From JANLSE01 sp038214135 (lineage in GTDB: Bacteria > Chloroflexota > Chloroflexia > Chloroflexales > Roseiflexaceae): a stretch of DNA of 29,247 nucleotides. Position numbers and translations under genes: made by a program. The notes below the pieces were generated by a model, which did no database searches, was not told the DNA's origin, and was given only the letters and a program-made list of their open reading frames with translations. The stretch spans positions 1-29,247 of the forward strand of contig JBBQSD010000071.1 in NCBI GenBank assembly GCA_038214135.1, read 5' to 3'. Positions 23,951 to 29,247 of this stretch are shown here, one piece after another (position 1 is the first letter of the stretch; every line of letters begins with the position of its first letter).

Positions 23951-24922
23951 ATGCGTGGATTGATAACGGGTATAAACGGGTTTGTTGGCGGCCACCTGGC
24001 CGAATACTTGCTCACACAAGCGGGGTGGGAGGTATATGGCCTTGCCCGCCAGCCGTTGTTGGCCTTGCCACAGCTTCGTGAACGGGTTCAACTCCTGGTT
24101 GTGGATCTGAATGATCGCCAACAGACTCAAGCGGCGCTGGCTGAATGCTGCCCAGATGTAATATTTCACCTTGCTGGCCAATCCAATGTTCAGCGCTCAT
24201 TCCAGGATCCAGTTGGCACATTCCAAGCCAATATTTTCGCCCAGTTACACCTGTTTCAATCACTGCTGGAACTTGGCCAATCTCCGTTGATTGTGATAGC
24301 CTGTAGTAATGAGATCTATGGCCAGATCCAGCCAGAAGATCTGCCGGTGAGTGAACAAACACCACTGCGCCCAGTTAGCCCCTATGCTGTGAGTAAAGCG
24401 ACGCAGGATCTGCTGGCCTATCAGTATCATAACAGCCATCAACTACGCACAATTCGGCTGCGATTGTTTAATCATATCGGCCCGCGACAGGAAGAAGGCT
24501 TCGTCGCCTCGGCATTTGCAGCACAAATAGCCAGGATCGAGGCTGGCTTTCAGCCGCCGCGCCTGCGGGTTGGCAACCTTGCTGCCGAACGCGATTTCAC
24601 CGATGTTCGTGATATCGTACGGGCATATGTTATGGCAGCTCAGTATGGCAAAGTGGGTAGTGCCTATAATGTCGGCTCGGGTCGAATCGCCAGCATTCGC
24701 TGGTTGTTGGATACCTTGATCGGTTTGAGTGCATGCCCAATTACTGTGGAGTTGAACCCGGCACTGATGCGCCCGGCAGATGTGCCACGGGTTGTGTCGG
24801 ATAGTCGGCGTTTTCGCCAGGATACCGGATGGCAGCCCACAATAGCGCTTGAACAGACATTAGCGGATATTCTTGCAGGGTGGCGCGATATTGTCCAGCA
24901 TGAGCGCCGAACCATCAAATGA
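23951..24922 (+). CDS. rmd: GDP-6-deoxy-D-mannose reductase-type SDR enzyme
   Basis: This short-chain dehydrogenase (extended type) most likely reduces GDP-4-keto-6-deoxy-D-mannose to GDP-D-rhamnose (RMD). With start 23951 it is 323 residues. The NAD(P)-binding TGINGFVGGHLAEYL is at 6-20. The active site has S119-N-E-I-Y-G and Y145-AVSK149 (SPYAVSKATQDLLAYQY). RMD-like family sequences are RLFNHIGPRQEEGFVASAFA, RVGNLAAERDFTDVRDIVRAYV and AYNVGSGRIASIRWLL. The longer frame from 23873 would read through the terminator hairpin and promoter, so I reject it. The GDP-mannose 4,6-dehydratase needed upstream is not in the window. The nucleotidyltransferase gene follows 144 bp later. Other GDP- or dTDP-sugar epimerases cannot be excluded. 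Confidence 0.85.
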   Translation: MRGLITGINGFVGGHLAEYLLTQAGWEVYGLARQPLLALPQLRERVQLLVVDLNDRQQTQAALAECCPDVIFHLAGQSNVQRSFQDPVGTFQANIFAQLHLFQSLLELGQSPLIVIACSNEIYGQIQPEDLPVSEQTPLRPVSPYAVSKATQDLLAYQYHNSHQLRTIRLRLFNHIGPRQEEGFVASAFAAQIARIEAGFQPPRLRVGNLAAERDFTDVRDIVRAYVMAAQYGKVGSAYNVGSGRIASIRWLLDTLIGLSACPITVELNPALMRPADVPRVVSDSRRFRQDTGWQPTIALEQTLADILAGWRDIVQHERRTIK

Positions 24923-24930
24923 ATTGTACG

Positions 24931-24948
24931 GGCGCGCTATAGCGCGCC
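24931..24948. repeat. Perfect 18-bp palindrome GGCGCGC TATA GCGCGCC
   Basis: The sequence is its own reverse complement. It lies 8 bp after the reductase stop with no T-run. It may be a terminator hairpin or another small REP-like element. The rest of 24949-25066 shows nothing firm; TATGAT at 25043-25048 could be a -10 for the next gene. Confidence 0.45.
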
Positions 24949-25066
24949 GCTGCGGATAACAATCTATCCAAAGGGCGTAGATGCAATATGAGAGATCCCC
25001 GTTACTCTTCTTCGGCATAGGACGTTCTCTTGTAGGTATCTATATGATCGAGATCGGGAGGCTTCT

Positions 25067-26179
25067 ATGAAAGCTGTTATTCTGGTTGGTGGGCTTGGCA
25101 CACGCTTACGACCGCTCACATGTAATACGCCCAAACCCATGATTCCGCTGATCAATCAGCCGTTTATCGAACATGTGCTGGAAAACCTTCGTGATCAAGG
25201 GATCGATGAGGTGATCCTGGCCGTTCAATATCTTGCTGATCGCTTCCGTGCATCGCTTGGTGATGGCTCTCGGCTTGGCCTGAAGGTGCATGTGATCGAG
25301 GAACCAGAACCACGAGGCACCGCTGGAGCTGTCAAGAATATTGAACATATGCTTGATGGGACAACCTTCGTGTTCAATGGCGATGTGATGACCGACCTCG
25401 ATCTGCAGGCGATGTTGGCCTTTCATCATGAGAAGGGCAGTAAGCTCACCATTGCATTGACGCCAGTTGATGATCCAACATCGTTTGGTTTGGTTGAGAC
25501 GAACCCCGATGGACATATTCGGCGCTTCCTTGAGAAACCACGCATTGATGAGGTGACGACCAATATGATCAATGCTGGAACATATATTATTGAGCCAGAA
25601 CTGTTTCGCTATGTTCCACCAGCACAGTACTACATGTTTGAACGAGGCCTGTTTCCGGTTGTGCTACAGACGGGCGACGCAATGTATGGCTACCCATCGC
25701 GGGCGTACTGGACGGATATTGGCAAACCGCAGACATACCTTGAGGTTCACCACGATATTCTGATTGGCAAGGTACGCTATAAGATCGATGGTAAAGAGAT
25801 TGACCAGCGCGTGTGGGCACAGGGCGATGTGGAAATCCACAAAAACGCGCAGGTTGTTGGGCCAGTCGTTCTTGGCGCTGGTGTGAAGATTGCAGCTGGC
25901 GCACGTGTTGTCGGGCCAACGGTGATTGGTGCAGGCACAGTAATCGGGCCGAATGTGATGGTTGAAGGCTCGGTGTTGTGGACCAATAATGTGATTGAGG
26001 AAGATGCCGTTTTACGTTCGTGTGTGATCGGCAACCGTAATCGGATCGGTGTCAAGGCCCATATTACTGATGGCGCAATTATTGGCGATGATTGTGTGAT
26101 CGGGGCCGAGAATCGCCTTGAACGTGGTATTCGCCTCTGGCCCGAGACGGAGCTGAAGGATAAGGCGATTTCGTTCTAG
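25067..26179 (+). CDS. Sugar-nucleotide pyrophosphorylase, mannose-1-phosphate guanylyltransferase type
   Basis: The enzyme activates a sugar 1-phosphate with NTP. Residues 1 to about 235 are the nucleotidyltransferase domain: AVILVGGLGTRLRPLT, the KPM motif, EPEPRGTAGAVKN and FVFNGDVMTDLD. Residues about 255-365 are left-handed beta-helix hexapeptide repeats (GPVVLGAGVKIAAGARVVGP and similar) as in GDP-mannose pyrophosphorylases of the archaeal/plant type. 370 residues is normal. A Shine-Dalgarno GGGAGG stands 6 nt before the ATG. Given the GDP-deoxysugar reductase upstream, GTP:mannose-1-phosphate is the likely substrate, but glucose- or glucosamine-1-phosphate enzymes share these motifs. 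Product would feed the glycosyltransferases at 9106-13710. Confidence 0.85.
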   Translation: MKAVILVGGLGTRLRPLTCNTPKPMIPLINQPFIEHVLENLRDQGIDEVILAVQYLADRFRASLGDGSRLGLKVHVIEEPEPRGTAGAVKNIEHMLDGTTFVFNGDVMTDLDLQAMLAFHHEKGSKLTIALTPVDDPTSFGLVETNPDGHIRRFLEKPRIDEVTTNMINAGTYIIEPELFRYVPPAQYYMFERGLFPVVLQTGDAMYGYPSRAYWTDIGKPQTYLEVHHDILIGKVRYKIDGKEIDQRVWAQGDVEIHKNAQVVGPVVLGAGVKIAAGARVVGPTVIGAGTVIGPNVMVEGSVLWTNNVIEEDAVLRSCVIGNRNRIGVKAHITDGAIIGDDCVIGAENRLERGIRLWPETELKDKAISF

Positions 26180-26203
26180 GAGTCCGGGGTCAGGAGTCAG
26201 GAG
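26177..26203 (+). repeat. Heptameric tandem repeat (AGGAGTC), four copies
   Basis: AGGAGTC CGGGGTC AGGAGTC AGGAGTG starts in the stop codon of the pyrophosphorylase gene. It has the same heptamer as at 8916-8935 and marks the left edge of the accessory zone. Confidence 0.65.
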
Positions 26204-26208
26204 TGATA

Positions 26209-26255
26209 TTCCGCTCGGCGGAAGTGTACCAATAGTTTTAGAAGGGCTTTAGCCC
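26209..26255. terminator. Two small palindromes after the pyrophosphorylase gene
   Basis: TTCCGC/GCGGAA (26209-26223, loop TCG) and GGGCT/AGCCC (26244-26255, loop TT). The first is close after the stop at 26179 and could be a terminator although no long T-run follows. The second resembles the GGGCTTTAGCCC type of dispersed repeat. Confidence 0.35.
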
Positions 26256-26335
26256 GTTACGAATATGCTCGCACGGGGATTCCATGCTGCGATGAGTTTA
26301 GTACAGCATGGCCGAAAGAGCCAGAGGGTTTTCTG

Positions 26336-26408
26336 TCATCCTGAGCGCAGCGAAGGATCTGGCGTATGGCAGTACAAATGCGAGATGCTTCACTGCGCTC
26401 AGCATGAC
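26336..26408. repeat. MITE/REP-like inverted repeat
   Basis: The arms GTCATCCTGAGCGCAGCGAA (26336-26355, continuing to GGATCT) and TGCTTCACTGCGCTCAGCATGAC (26386-26408, shown here as a complementary arm) pair over about 20 bp around a central spacer. Related sequences (TCATCCTGAGC...GCTCAGGATGA) are widely dispersed non-autonomous repeats in several phyla. Reading frames through it (SVILSAAKDL and HAERSEAS) are spurious and inflate the next ORF. Confidence 0.65.
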
Positions 26409-26430
26409 GGAACTTTCGGTCTATGTGCGC

Positions 26431-26437
26431 GTTGGGC
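26431..26437 (+). other. Possible attC-like core GTTGGGC at the start of the first cassette
   Basis: GTTGGGC fits the attC core GTTRRRY and lies 30 bp before the kinase ATG, the distance seen in integron cassettes. No paired half-site lies upstream because the MITE-like repeat occupies that place. This is a suggestion only. Confidence 0.2.
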
Positions 26438-26466
26438 ATCATCGACTCTCTTATTGGAAACGACAC

Positions 26467-26964
26467 ATGGGTGTGAAGAACTACTTCATCGACGGCGTTT
26501 CCTGCGCCGGTAAAACTACGGTCTGCGACGAACTGCAAAGGCGCGGCTACCACGCCATCCACGGCGATGAGGAGTTGGCCTATTGGGGCGATCTAAAAAC
26601 TGGTGAGCCCGTGGATAGTAGCGCTGACGAGCATCGTACTTGGATATGGGACGTTGAGAAGGTCAGCGCTTTGGTGGCCGATCAAAACCATGCGGCAACA
26701 TTCTTTTGCGGCGGTTCCAGGAATTCCGACCGCTTCATGGGTCTGTTCGATGAAGTTTTTGTGCTTGAGATCGATCTGGATACGCTGAACCGGCGTCTTG
26801 CCGCCCGACCTGAAAACGAGTGGGGAGGAACGGCACGTGAAGGGGAATCCTTTGCGCGATTACAACATGCGACAAAAGAGAGTCTTCCCAAGAACGCAAT
26901 CATCATCGATGCCACGGCACCCCTCTCAAGCGTCGTGGACACAATTCTTGAAAATGCCAACTAG
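26467..26964 (+). CDS. Small P-loop kinase, nucleoside/shikimate-kinase-like
   Basis: The 165-residue protein starts MGVKNYFIDGVSCAGKTT, a P-loop (GVSCAGKTT) of the small AAA-type ATP-dependent kinases. The Walker B-like FDEVFVLEIDLD, an arginine-rich lid (LNRRLAARPENEWGG) and a final strand (NAIIIDATAPL) support a nucleoside-kinase-like fold. The specific substrate is unknown. I start it at 26467, because the longer frame from 26308 reads through the inverted repeat. No clear Shine-Dalgarno is present. It may be the first of a set of cassette-like genes and is not related in sequence to the 27857 kinase. Confidence 0.7.
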   Translation: MGVKNYFIDGVSCAGKTTVCDELQRRGYHAIHGDEELAYWGDLKTGEPVDSSADEHRTWIWDVEKVSALVADQNHAATFFCGGSRNSDRFMGLFDEVFVLEIDLDTLNRRLAARPENEWGGTAREGESFARLQHATKESLPKNAIIIDATAPLSSVVDTILENAN

Positions 26965-27074
26965 GTGTCGCCTGAAGAACCGCGAGATATTGGTGCCTGC
27001 GTTTGGCCGCAAACACTGAGTAATTAATATATGATGTTTACGGCTTTAGAAAGCGGCGAAACGCCTGTAACCAG

Positions 27075-27410
27075 ATGATTATCAAGAAAGTACCCCAGCC
27101 TCTATCAGCCGGGCATTTCATTCGATATCGGGTGAATCCAGGCCATGTTTGGGTTTCGAGACGCAAGTCAGCGCAGCGGGGGTTGCAAACGTGATCAAGC
27201 GGCGCTCCGCGAGCCAAATTCGGGCAAAAGGCTTTACAGGTTTCGTACATAACCAACACCGTTTTGCAGATCTCTGAATCCAGGAAAAGCATGTGTTTAC
27301 TCAGCGACTACATACGCACATCTGATGGAACTATTGTTGTCGGATTTTCCTCAGGCGCGAGTCATTTTGACTTTTACCTCTCACCAGTACAGATACGACG
27401 CACGACCTAG
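27075..27410 (+). pseudogene. Broken small ORF of about 111 codons with an internal TGA
   Basis: Frame from ATG 27075 reads MIIKKVPQPLSAGHFIRYRV and on, to TGA at 27192-27194, then stays in the same frame and protein-like (VSYITNTVLQISESRKS, then TSDGTIVVGFSSGASHFDFYL) to TAG at 27408-27410. Codons before and after the TGA look coding, so this may be one small gene with a nonsense mutation, or a decayed cassette ORF. I do not recognise the product. The minus-strand frame over the same area is a shadow. No ribosome-binding site is visible. Confidence 0.3.
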
Positions 27411-27856
27411 CTTGGGCTTGGAATCGTCGTTGATATCTATCCTGTTAGTCCAGGATCGGTGTAAAAAACCGCGATAGACGCAATACTTGAATAGATCGAC
27501 CCGTACCGATAAAAGCAGCATATCCACACGCCCCAGCCTGTAACGTACGCGGCGTGATCCCGATCGTCGGCCGCGTTGGGAAGTGCCCGTTCAGGCGCCT
27601 GTCAGCTTCGGCGCATGCGAGCACAGACCCGTCGCTTCGTCACCCCGGCCTAACATTGCGCTGTAGCCGACCCGCTGGAAGCGGCGCGATTTTGCAGGTT
27701 TTTGGCTTCCCGATCGGTTGAGCCATCAATAGCGTTTGTGGTATGCTAGTCGCGGCACCTGAATGCCAAACCGTTAGCTGCGCCTTGTGCGTGCCCTTGC
27801 AAAGAGAGAGACTTCTCTACTCTAGCTGAACGGTTTCTTTCGTTAGCGGGTACAGA
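27411..27856. other. Gene-free stretch with an attC half-site
   Basis: About 450 bp with no gene I can support on either strand. It holds the attC-like half-site at 27648-27670 and a GTTAGCT at 27773-27779. The base composition rises toward the right. No tRNA or clear terminator is recognised. Confidence 0.4.
27648..27670 (+). other. attC-like half-site (R''-L'')
   Basis: GCCTAAC fits the inverse core RYYYAAC. It is followed by ATTGCGCTGTAGCCGACC, the spacing and CCGAC ending typical of the left half of integron attC sites. The matching right half was not found at good complementarity. GTTAGCT at 27773-27779 (a near-core) would give a 132-bp site, long but within known limits. Confidence 0.35.
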
Positions 27857-28420
27857 ATGATGCATATGGAAACCCCTCAAGCTGAGACTCCTTCTCTCCG
27901 CATTGGCCGTCGCGTTGTCGTCACCGGAATGGCCGGTGCGGGCAAGAGCACATTTGCGCGGCAGCTATCGGCGAAGACCGGCCTTCCGGTGATCCATCTG
28001 GACGTGCACTTCTGGAAGCCCGGCTGGGTGCAGCCGTCGGACCAGGAGTGGCGTGCTGTGCAGTCCACGTTGCTCGCGGGCGCGGAGTGGATTGCCGACG
28101 GCAACTATCACGAGACGCTCGACCTGCGGCTCGAGCGCGCGGATACGGTCGTGTTCCTCGACACGCCGTGGTGGGTCTGCGCAGCGCGCGCGTTCGTGCG
28201 TGGGTTGCGTCGTCCGGAGGGCTCCCAGTTGCCCGACGGCTGCGACGCGACGGCGTGGCGACGGTTGCGTGACGAATGGTGGTTGGTGTGGCGCGTCTGG
28301 CTGGGGCGGCGGTCTGAGCGCGAGCGCGAGCTGGCGATCGTGGCGCGGCATGGGGGCCATGCGGCGTTGCACGTGCTGCGTTCCAAGGGTGCGGTCCGTG
28401 CGTTTCTTGACCACGCCTAG
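27857..28420 (+). CDS. FlaR/adenylate-kinase-like topology modulation P-loop protein
   Basis: The 187-residue protein has a P-loop GMAGAGKSTFARQLS near residue 25-40, then VIHLDVHFWKPGWVQPS, EWIADGNYHETLDLRLERADTVVFLDTP and a C-terminal Trp/Arg-rich helical region (WWLVWRVWLGRRSERE). This is the pattern of the adenylate kinase/FlaR topology-modulation family (often annotated as such with unknown substrate). The HLD-x-x-x-W and DGNY motifs are family signatures. GC is visibly higher than in all other genes of the window, consistent with recent transfer. It is followed by a complete attC-like site and is a good candidate for an integron cassette gene. The start is ATG 27857 or the ATG 3 or 9 nt later. 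Confidence 0.85.
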   Translation: MMHMETPQAETPSLRIGRRVVVTGMAGAGKSTFARQLSAKTGLPVIHLDVHFWKPGWVQPSDQEWRAVQSTLLAGAEWIADGNYHETLDLRLERADTVVFLDTPWWVCAARAFVRGLRRPEGSQLPDGCDATAWRRLRDEWWLVWRVWLGRRSERERELAIVARHGGHAALHVLRSKGAVRAFLDHA

Positions 28421-28482
28421 CCTGTCCATCCTAGCGCCTCAGAGCTGGGGAGCACGCGGTCAGAGTGCGTTTGGTGCCGTCG

Positions 28483-28547
28483 GTATAACTCGCGGTTGCA
28501 CCCGACGCTCGCTTCGCACGCGCGGGTGAACCGCTGGGTCGTTAGAT
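28483..28547 (+). other. attC-like recombination site, nearly complete (65 bp)
   Basis: GTATAAC (28483-28489, near RYYYAAC), GCGGTTGCACCCG (28492-28504), loop, CGGGTGAACCGC (28523-28534) and core GTTAGAT (28541-28547, perfect GTTRRRY). The arms pair over 12 bp with one unpaired G at 28498, the extrahelical base that integron integrase uses to choose the strand. The left spacer is short (2 nt versus 6 on the right), so the outer arm is imperfect. It lies between two unrelated small genes exactly where a cassette junction would be. Confidence 0.55.
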
Positions 28548-28607
28548 GGACCCTCCGGGCGGGGAAGTACTAGGGCGGGCAATTTGCATAGCCTCAGCAG
28601 GAGATCT

Positions 28608-29071
28608 ATGAACAACGAAAGAGAAGTACTGAAACAGTTTTTCGCCGCGATCAATCGCAATGACATGCACGGCATAACAACGTATTTTGACCCGCAGATT
28701 GTGCACATCGAGCCCGAAGGCTTTCCGACAGCTGGTACCTATCGTGGTATCGCGGAAGTCCAAGAGCACATTACCAAAGGACGCGGGACATGGGCCGAGG
28801 GAACCTGCGAGCCCGAGCAGTTTTGACGAATGGGGACAAAGTTGTTGTCTATCTCCATGTTTGGGTTCGCTTACAGGGCTCGACTGACTGGGTTGGCGGA
28901 CGTTTTGCGGATGGTTTCGTATTTCGCAATGGCAAGATCACCCAGTATCTCTCTTTTGGAGAACGGTTGGATGCCCGTACGTGGGCCGGAATTGAAGAGC
29001 ACGACCTGCCCCACGCCGGGGAACTATCGCTGCTGTTGGATGCGGATGGCATGTCTGGGGTTGAGATGTAG
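28608..29071 (+). pseudogene. Frameshifted SnoaL/NTF2-like protein gene
   Basis: The N-terminal part from ATG 28608 (MNNEREVLKQFFAAINRNDM, EPEGFPTAGTYRGIAEVQEHI) and the C-terminal part in the +1-shifted frame (VLTNGDKVVVYLHVWVRLQG, GRFADGFVFRNGKITQYLSFG) join into one protein of about 154 residues. It is typical of NTF2-like/SnoaL cone-fold proteins that occur often in integron cassettes. A missing base at about 28820 (CAG TTTTGA where CAG GTT TTG is expected) creates a TGA at 28824-28826. A Shine-Dalgarno AGGAG at 28599-28603 supports the start. It could be a recent mutation or a sequence error. The fold binds small hydrophobic ligands or acts as isomerase in relatives; no function is assigned. 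Confidence 0.75.
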
Positions 29072-29096
29072 CTCGCGGGGACTTACCCTGAAAATC

Positions 29097-29120
29097 GCCT
29101 AACAAAGCGCTCAAGCCGAC
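29097..29120 (+). other. attC-like half-site at the end of the NTF2-like cassette
   Basis: GCCTAAC (29097-29103) followed by AAAGCGCTCAAGCCGAC is a textbook R''-L'' half of attC, 26 bp after the stop codon. The right half with a GTTRRRY core is missing; heptameric repeats begin 20 bp further. GAAAATCGC (29090-29098) and GCGATTTTC (29134-29142) form inverted arms around the half-site. Confidence 0.5.
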
Positions 29121-29142
29121 TAGCCGAATCGAAGCGATTTTC

Positions 29143-29167
29143 ACTTCTGACTCCTGACTTCTGACTC
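29143..29167 (-). repeat. Heptameric tandem repeat, inverted copy
   Basis: ACTTCTGACTCCTGACTTCT and the following GACTCC are complementary to degenerate AGGAGTC/AGAAGTC heptamers, the same unit as at 26177-26203 but in opposite orientation. The two bracket the accessory zone. Confidence 0.6.
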
Positions 29168-29171
29168 CGCC

Positions 29172-29247
29172 CTACCGTAATCGATTATTGATCTTATCGA
29201 GCGTTCGCTGCTGGTTTTCGTGTTGTTCTGCTGTGGTTGGTAGCGGC
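29172..29247 (-). CDS. C-terminal end of a protein entering from the right edge
   Basis: On the minus strand a frame is open from the window edge to TAG at 29172-29174 (PLPTTAEQHENQQRTLDKIN and NRLR). The Gln/Glu-rich helical end reads like a protein tail. With 24 residues nothing can be said about its family. It resumes ordinary sequence right after the heptamer repeat. Confidence 0.35.
   Translation of the reverse strand, partial: PLPTTAEQHENQQRTLDKINNRLR

Noticed and set aside
26308..26466. N-terminal extension of the first kinase
   Set aside because: The extension translates the MITE-like inverted repeat (ILSAAKDL), a common false ORF; the P-loop protein starts naturally at 26467.
27038..27292. 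84-codon minus-strand ORF
   Set aside because: No motif or ribosome-binding site; the plus-strand frame over the same bases is more protein-like.
28483..28547. Reading the hairpin as a simple Rho-independent terminator
   Set aside because: No T-run follows, the stem has a specific unpaired G, and a GTTRRRY core stands at the attC distance; attC fits better, though not certainly.

Overview
The window looks like a chromosomal segment of a member of the Chloroflexota, probably class Chloroflexia (filamentous green non-sulfur relatives). The grounds are a tandem secreted ETGH/FGYP/ERARFEL repeat protein of a type common in that phylum, abundant short palindromic and heptameric repeats, glycosyltransferase and propeller fusions, and moderate GC. 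The placement is an inference from protein style: there is no rRNA, tRNA or CRISPR here, and no recognisable integrase or transposase gene.

Layout. 1-1018: remains of decayed genes, including an XdhC/CoxI-type molybdoenzyme maturation factor with a C-terminal YHS domain that has lost its reading frame and most of its nucleotide-binding segment. 1052-3424: an MFS transporter and an Ldh2-family 2-hydroxyacid dehydrogenase in one operon. 3525-7887 (minus strand): a likely five-gene operon with a SAM methyltransferase, two small membrane proteins, a family 4 uracil-DNA glycosylase and RNase J, ending at a palindromic terminator-like repeat shared with the converging operon. 8148-13710: surface-polysaccharide type genes, namely a methyltransferase, a GT4 glycosyltransferase fused to a methyltransferase, and a GT39-type membrane glycosyltransferase fused to an NHL-like beta-propeller. 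13719-16829 (minus): a secreted RlpA-like barrel protein, a membrane-anchored family 5 solute-binding protein and SecG. 17107-20099: a strongly expressed-looking secreted repeat protein followed by a transposase-like helix-turn-helix protein. 20101-20925 (minus): an orphan family 3 solute-binding protein. 21147-23857: a small membrane protein and a divergent FtsH-like AAA+ metalloprotease with insertions in the ATPase domain. 23951-26179: a GDP-6-deoxy-mannose reductase and a sugar-nucleotide pyrophosphorylase, pointing to GDP-deoxyhexose (GDP-rhamnose type) supply for the nearby glycosyltransferases.

26180-29247 is an accessory zone of different character: heptameric repeats, a MITE-like inverted repeat, two unrelated P-loop kinases, a broken small ORF, and a frameshifted SnoaL/NTF2-like gene. 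One nearly complete attC-like hairpin with an extrahelical base and a GTTAGAT core, plus two attC half-sites, make this look like a decaying cluster of integron cassettes without an integrase in view (CALIN-like). This is the most interesting part of the window.

Promoters recur with an extended -10 box (TGnTATAAT). Two genes (the MFS transporter and the GDP-deoxysugar reductase) have -10 boxes 6-7 nt from their ATG, which suggests leaderless transcripts.
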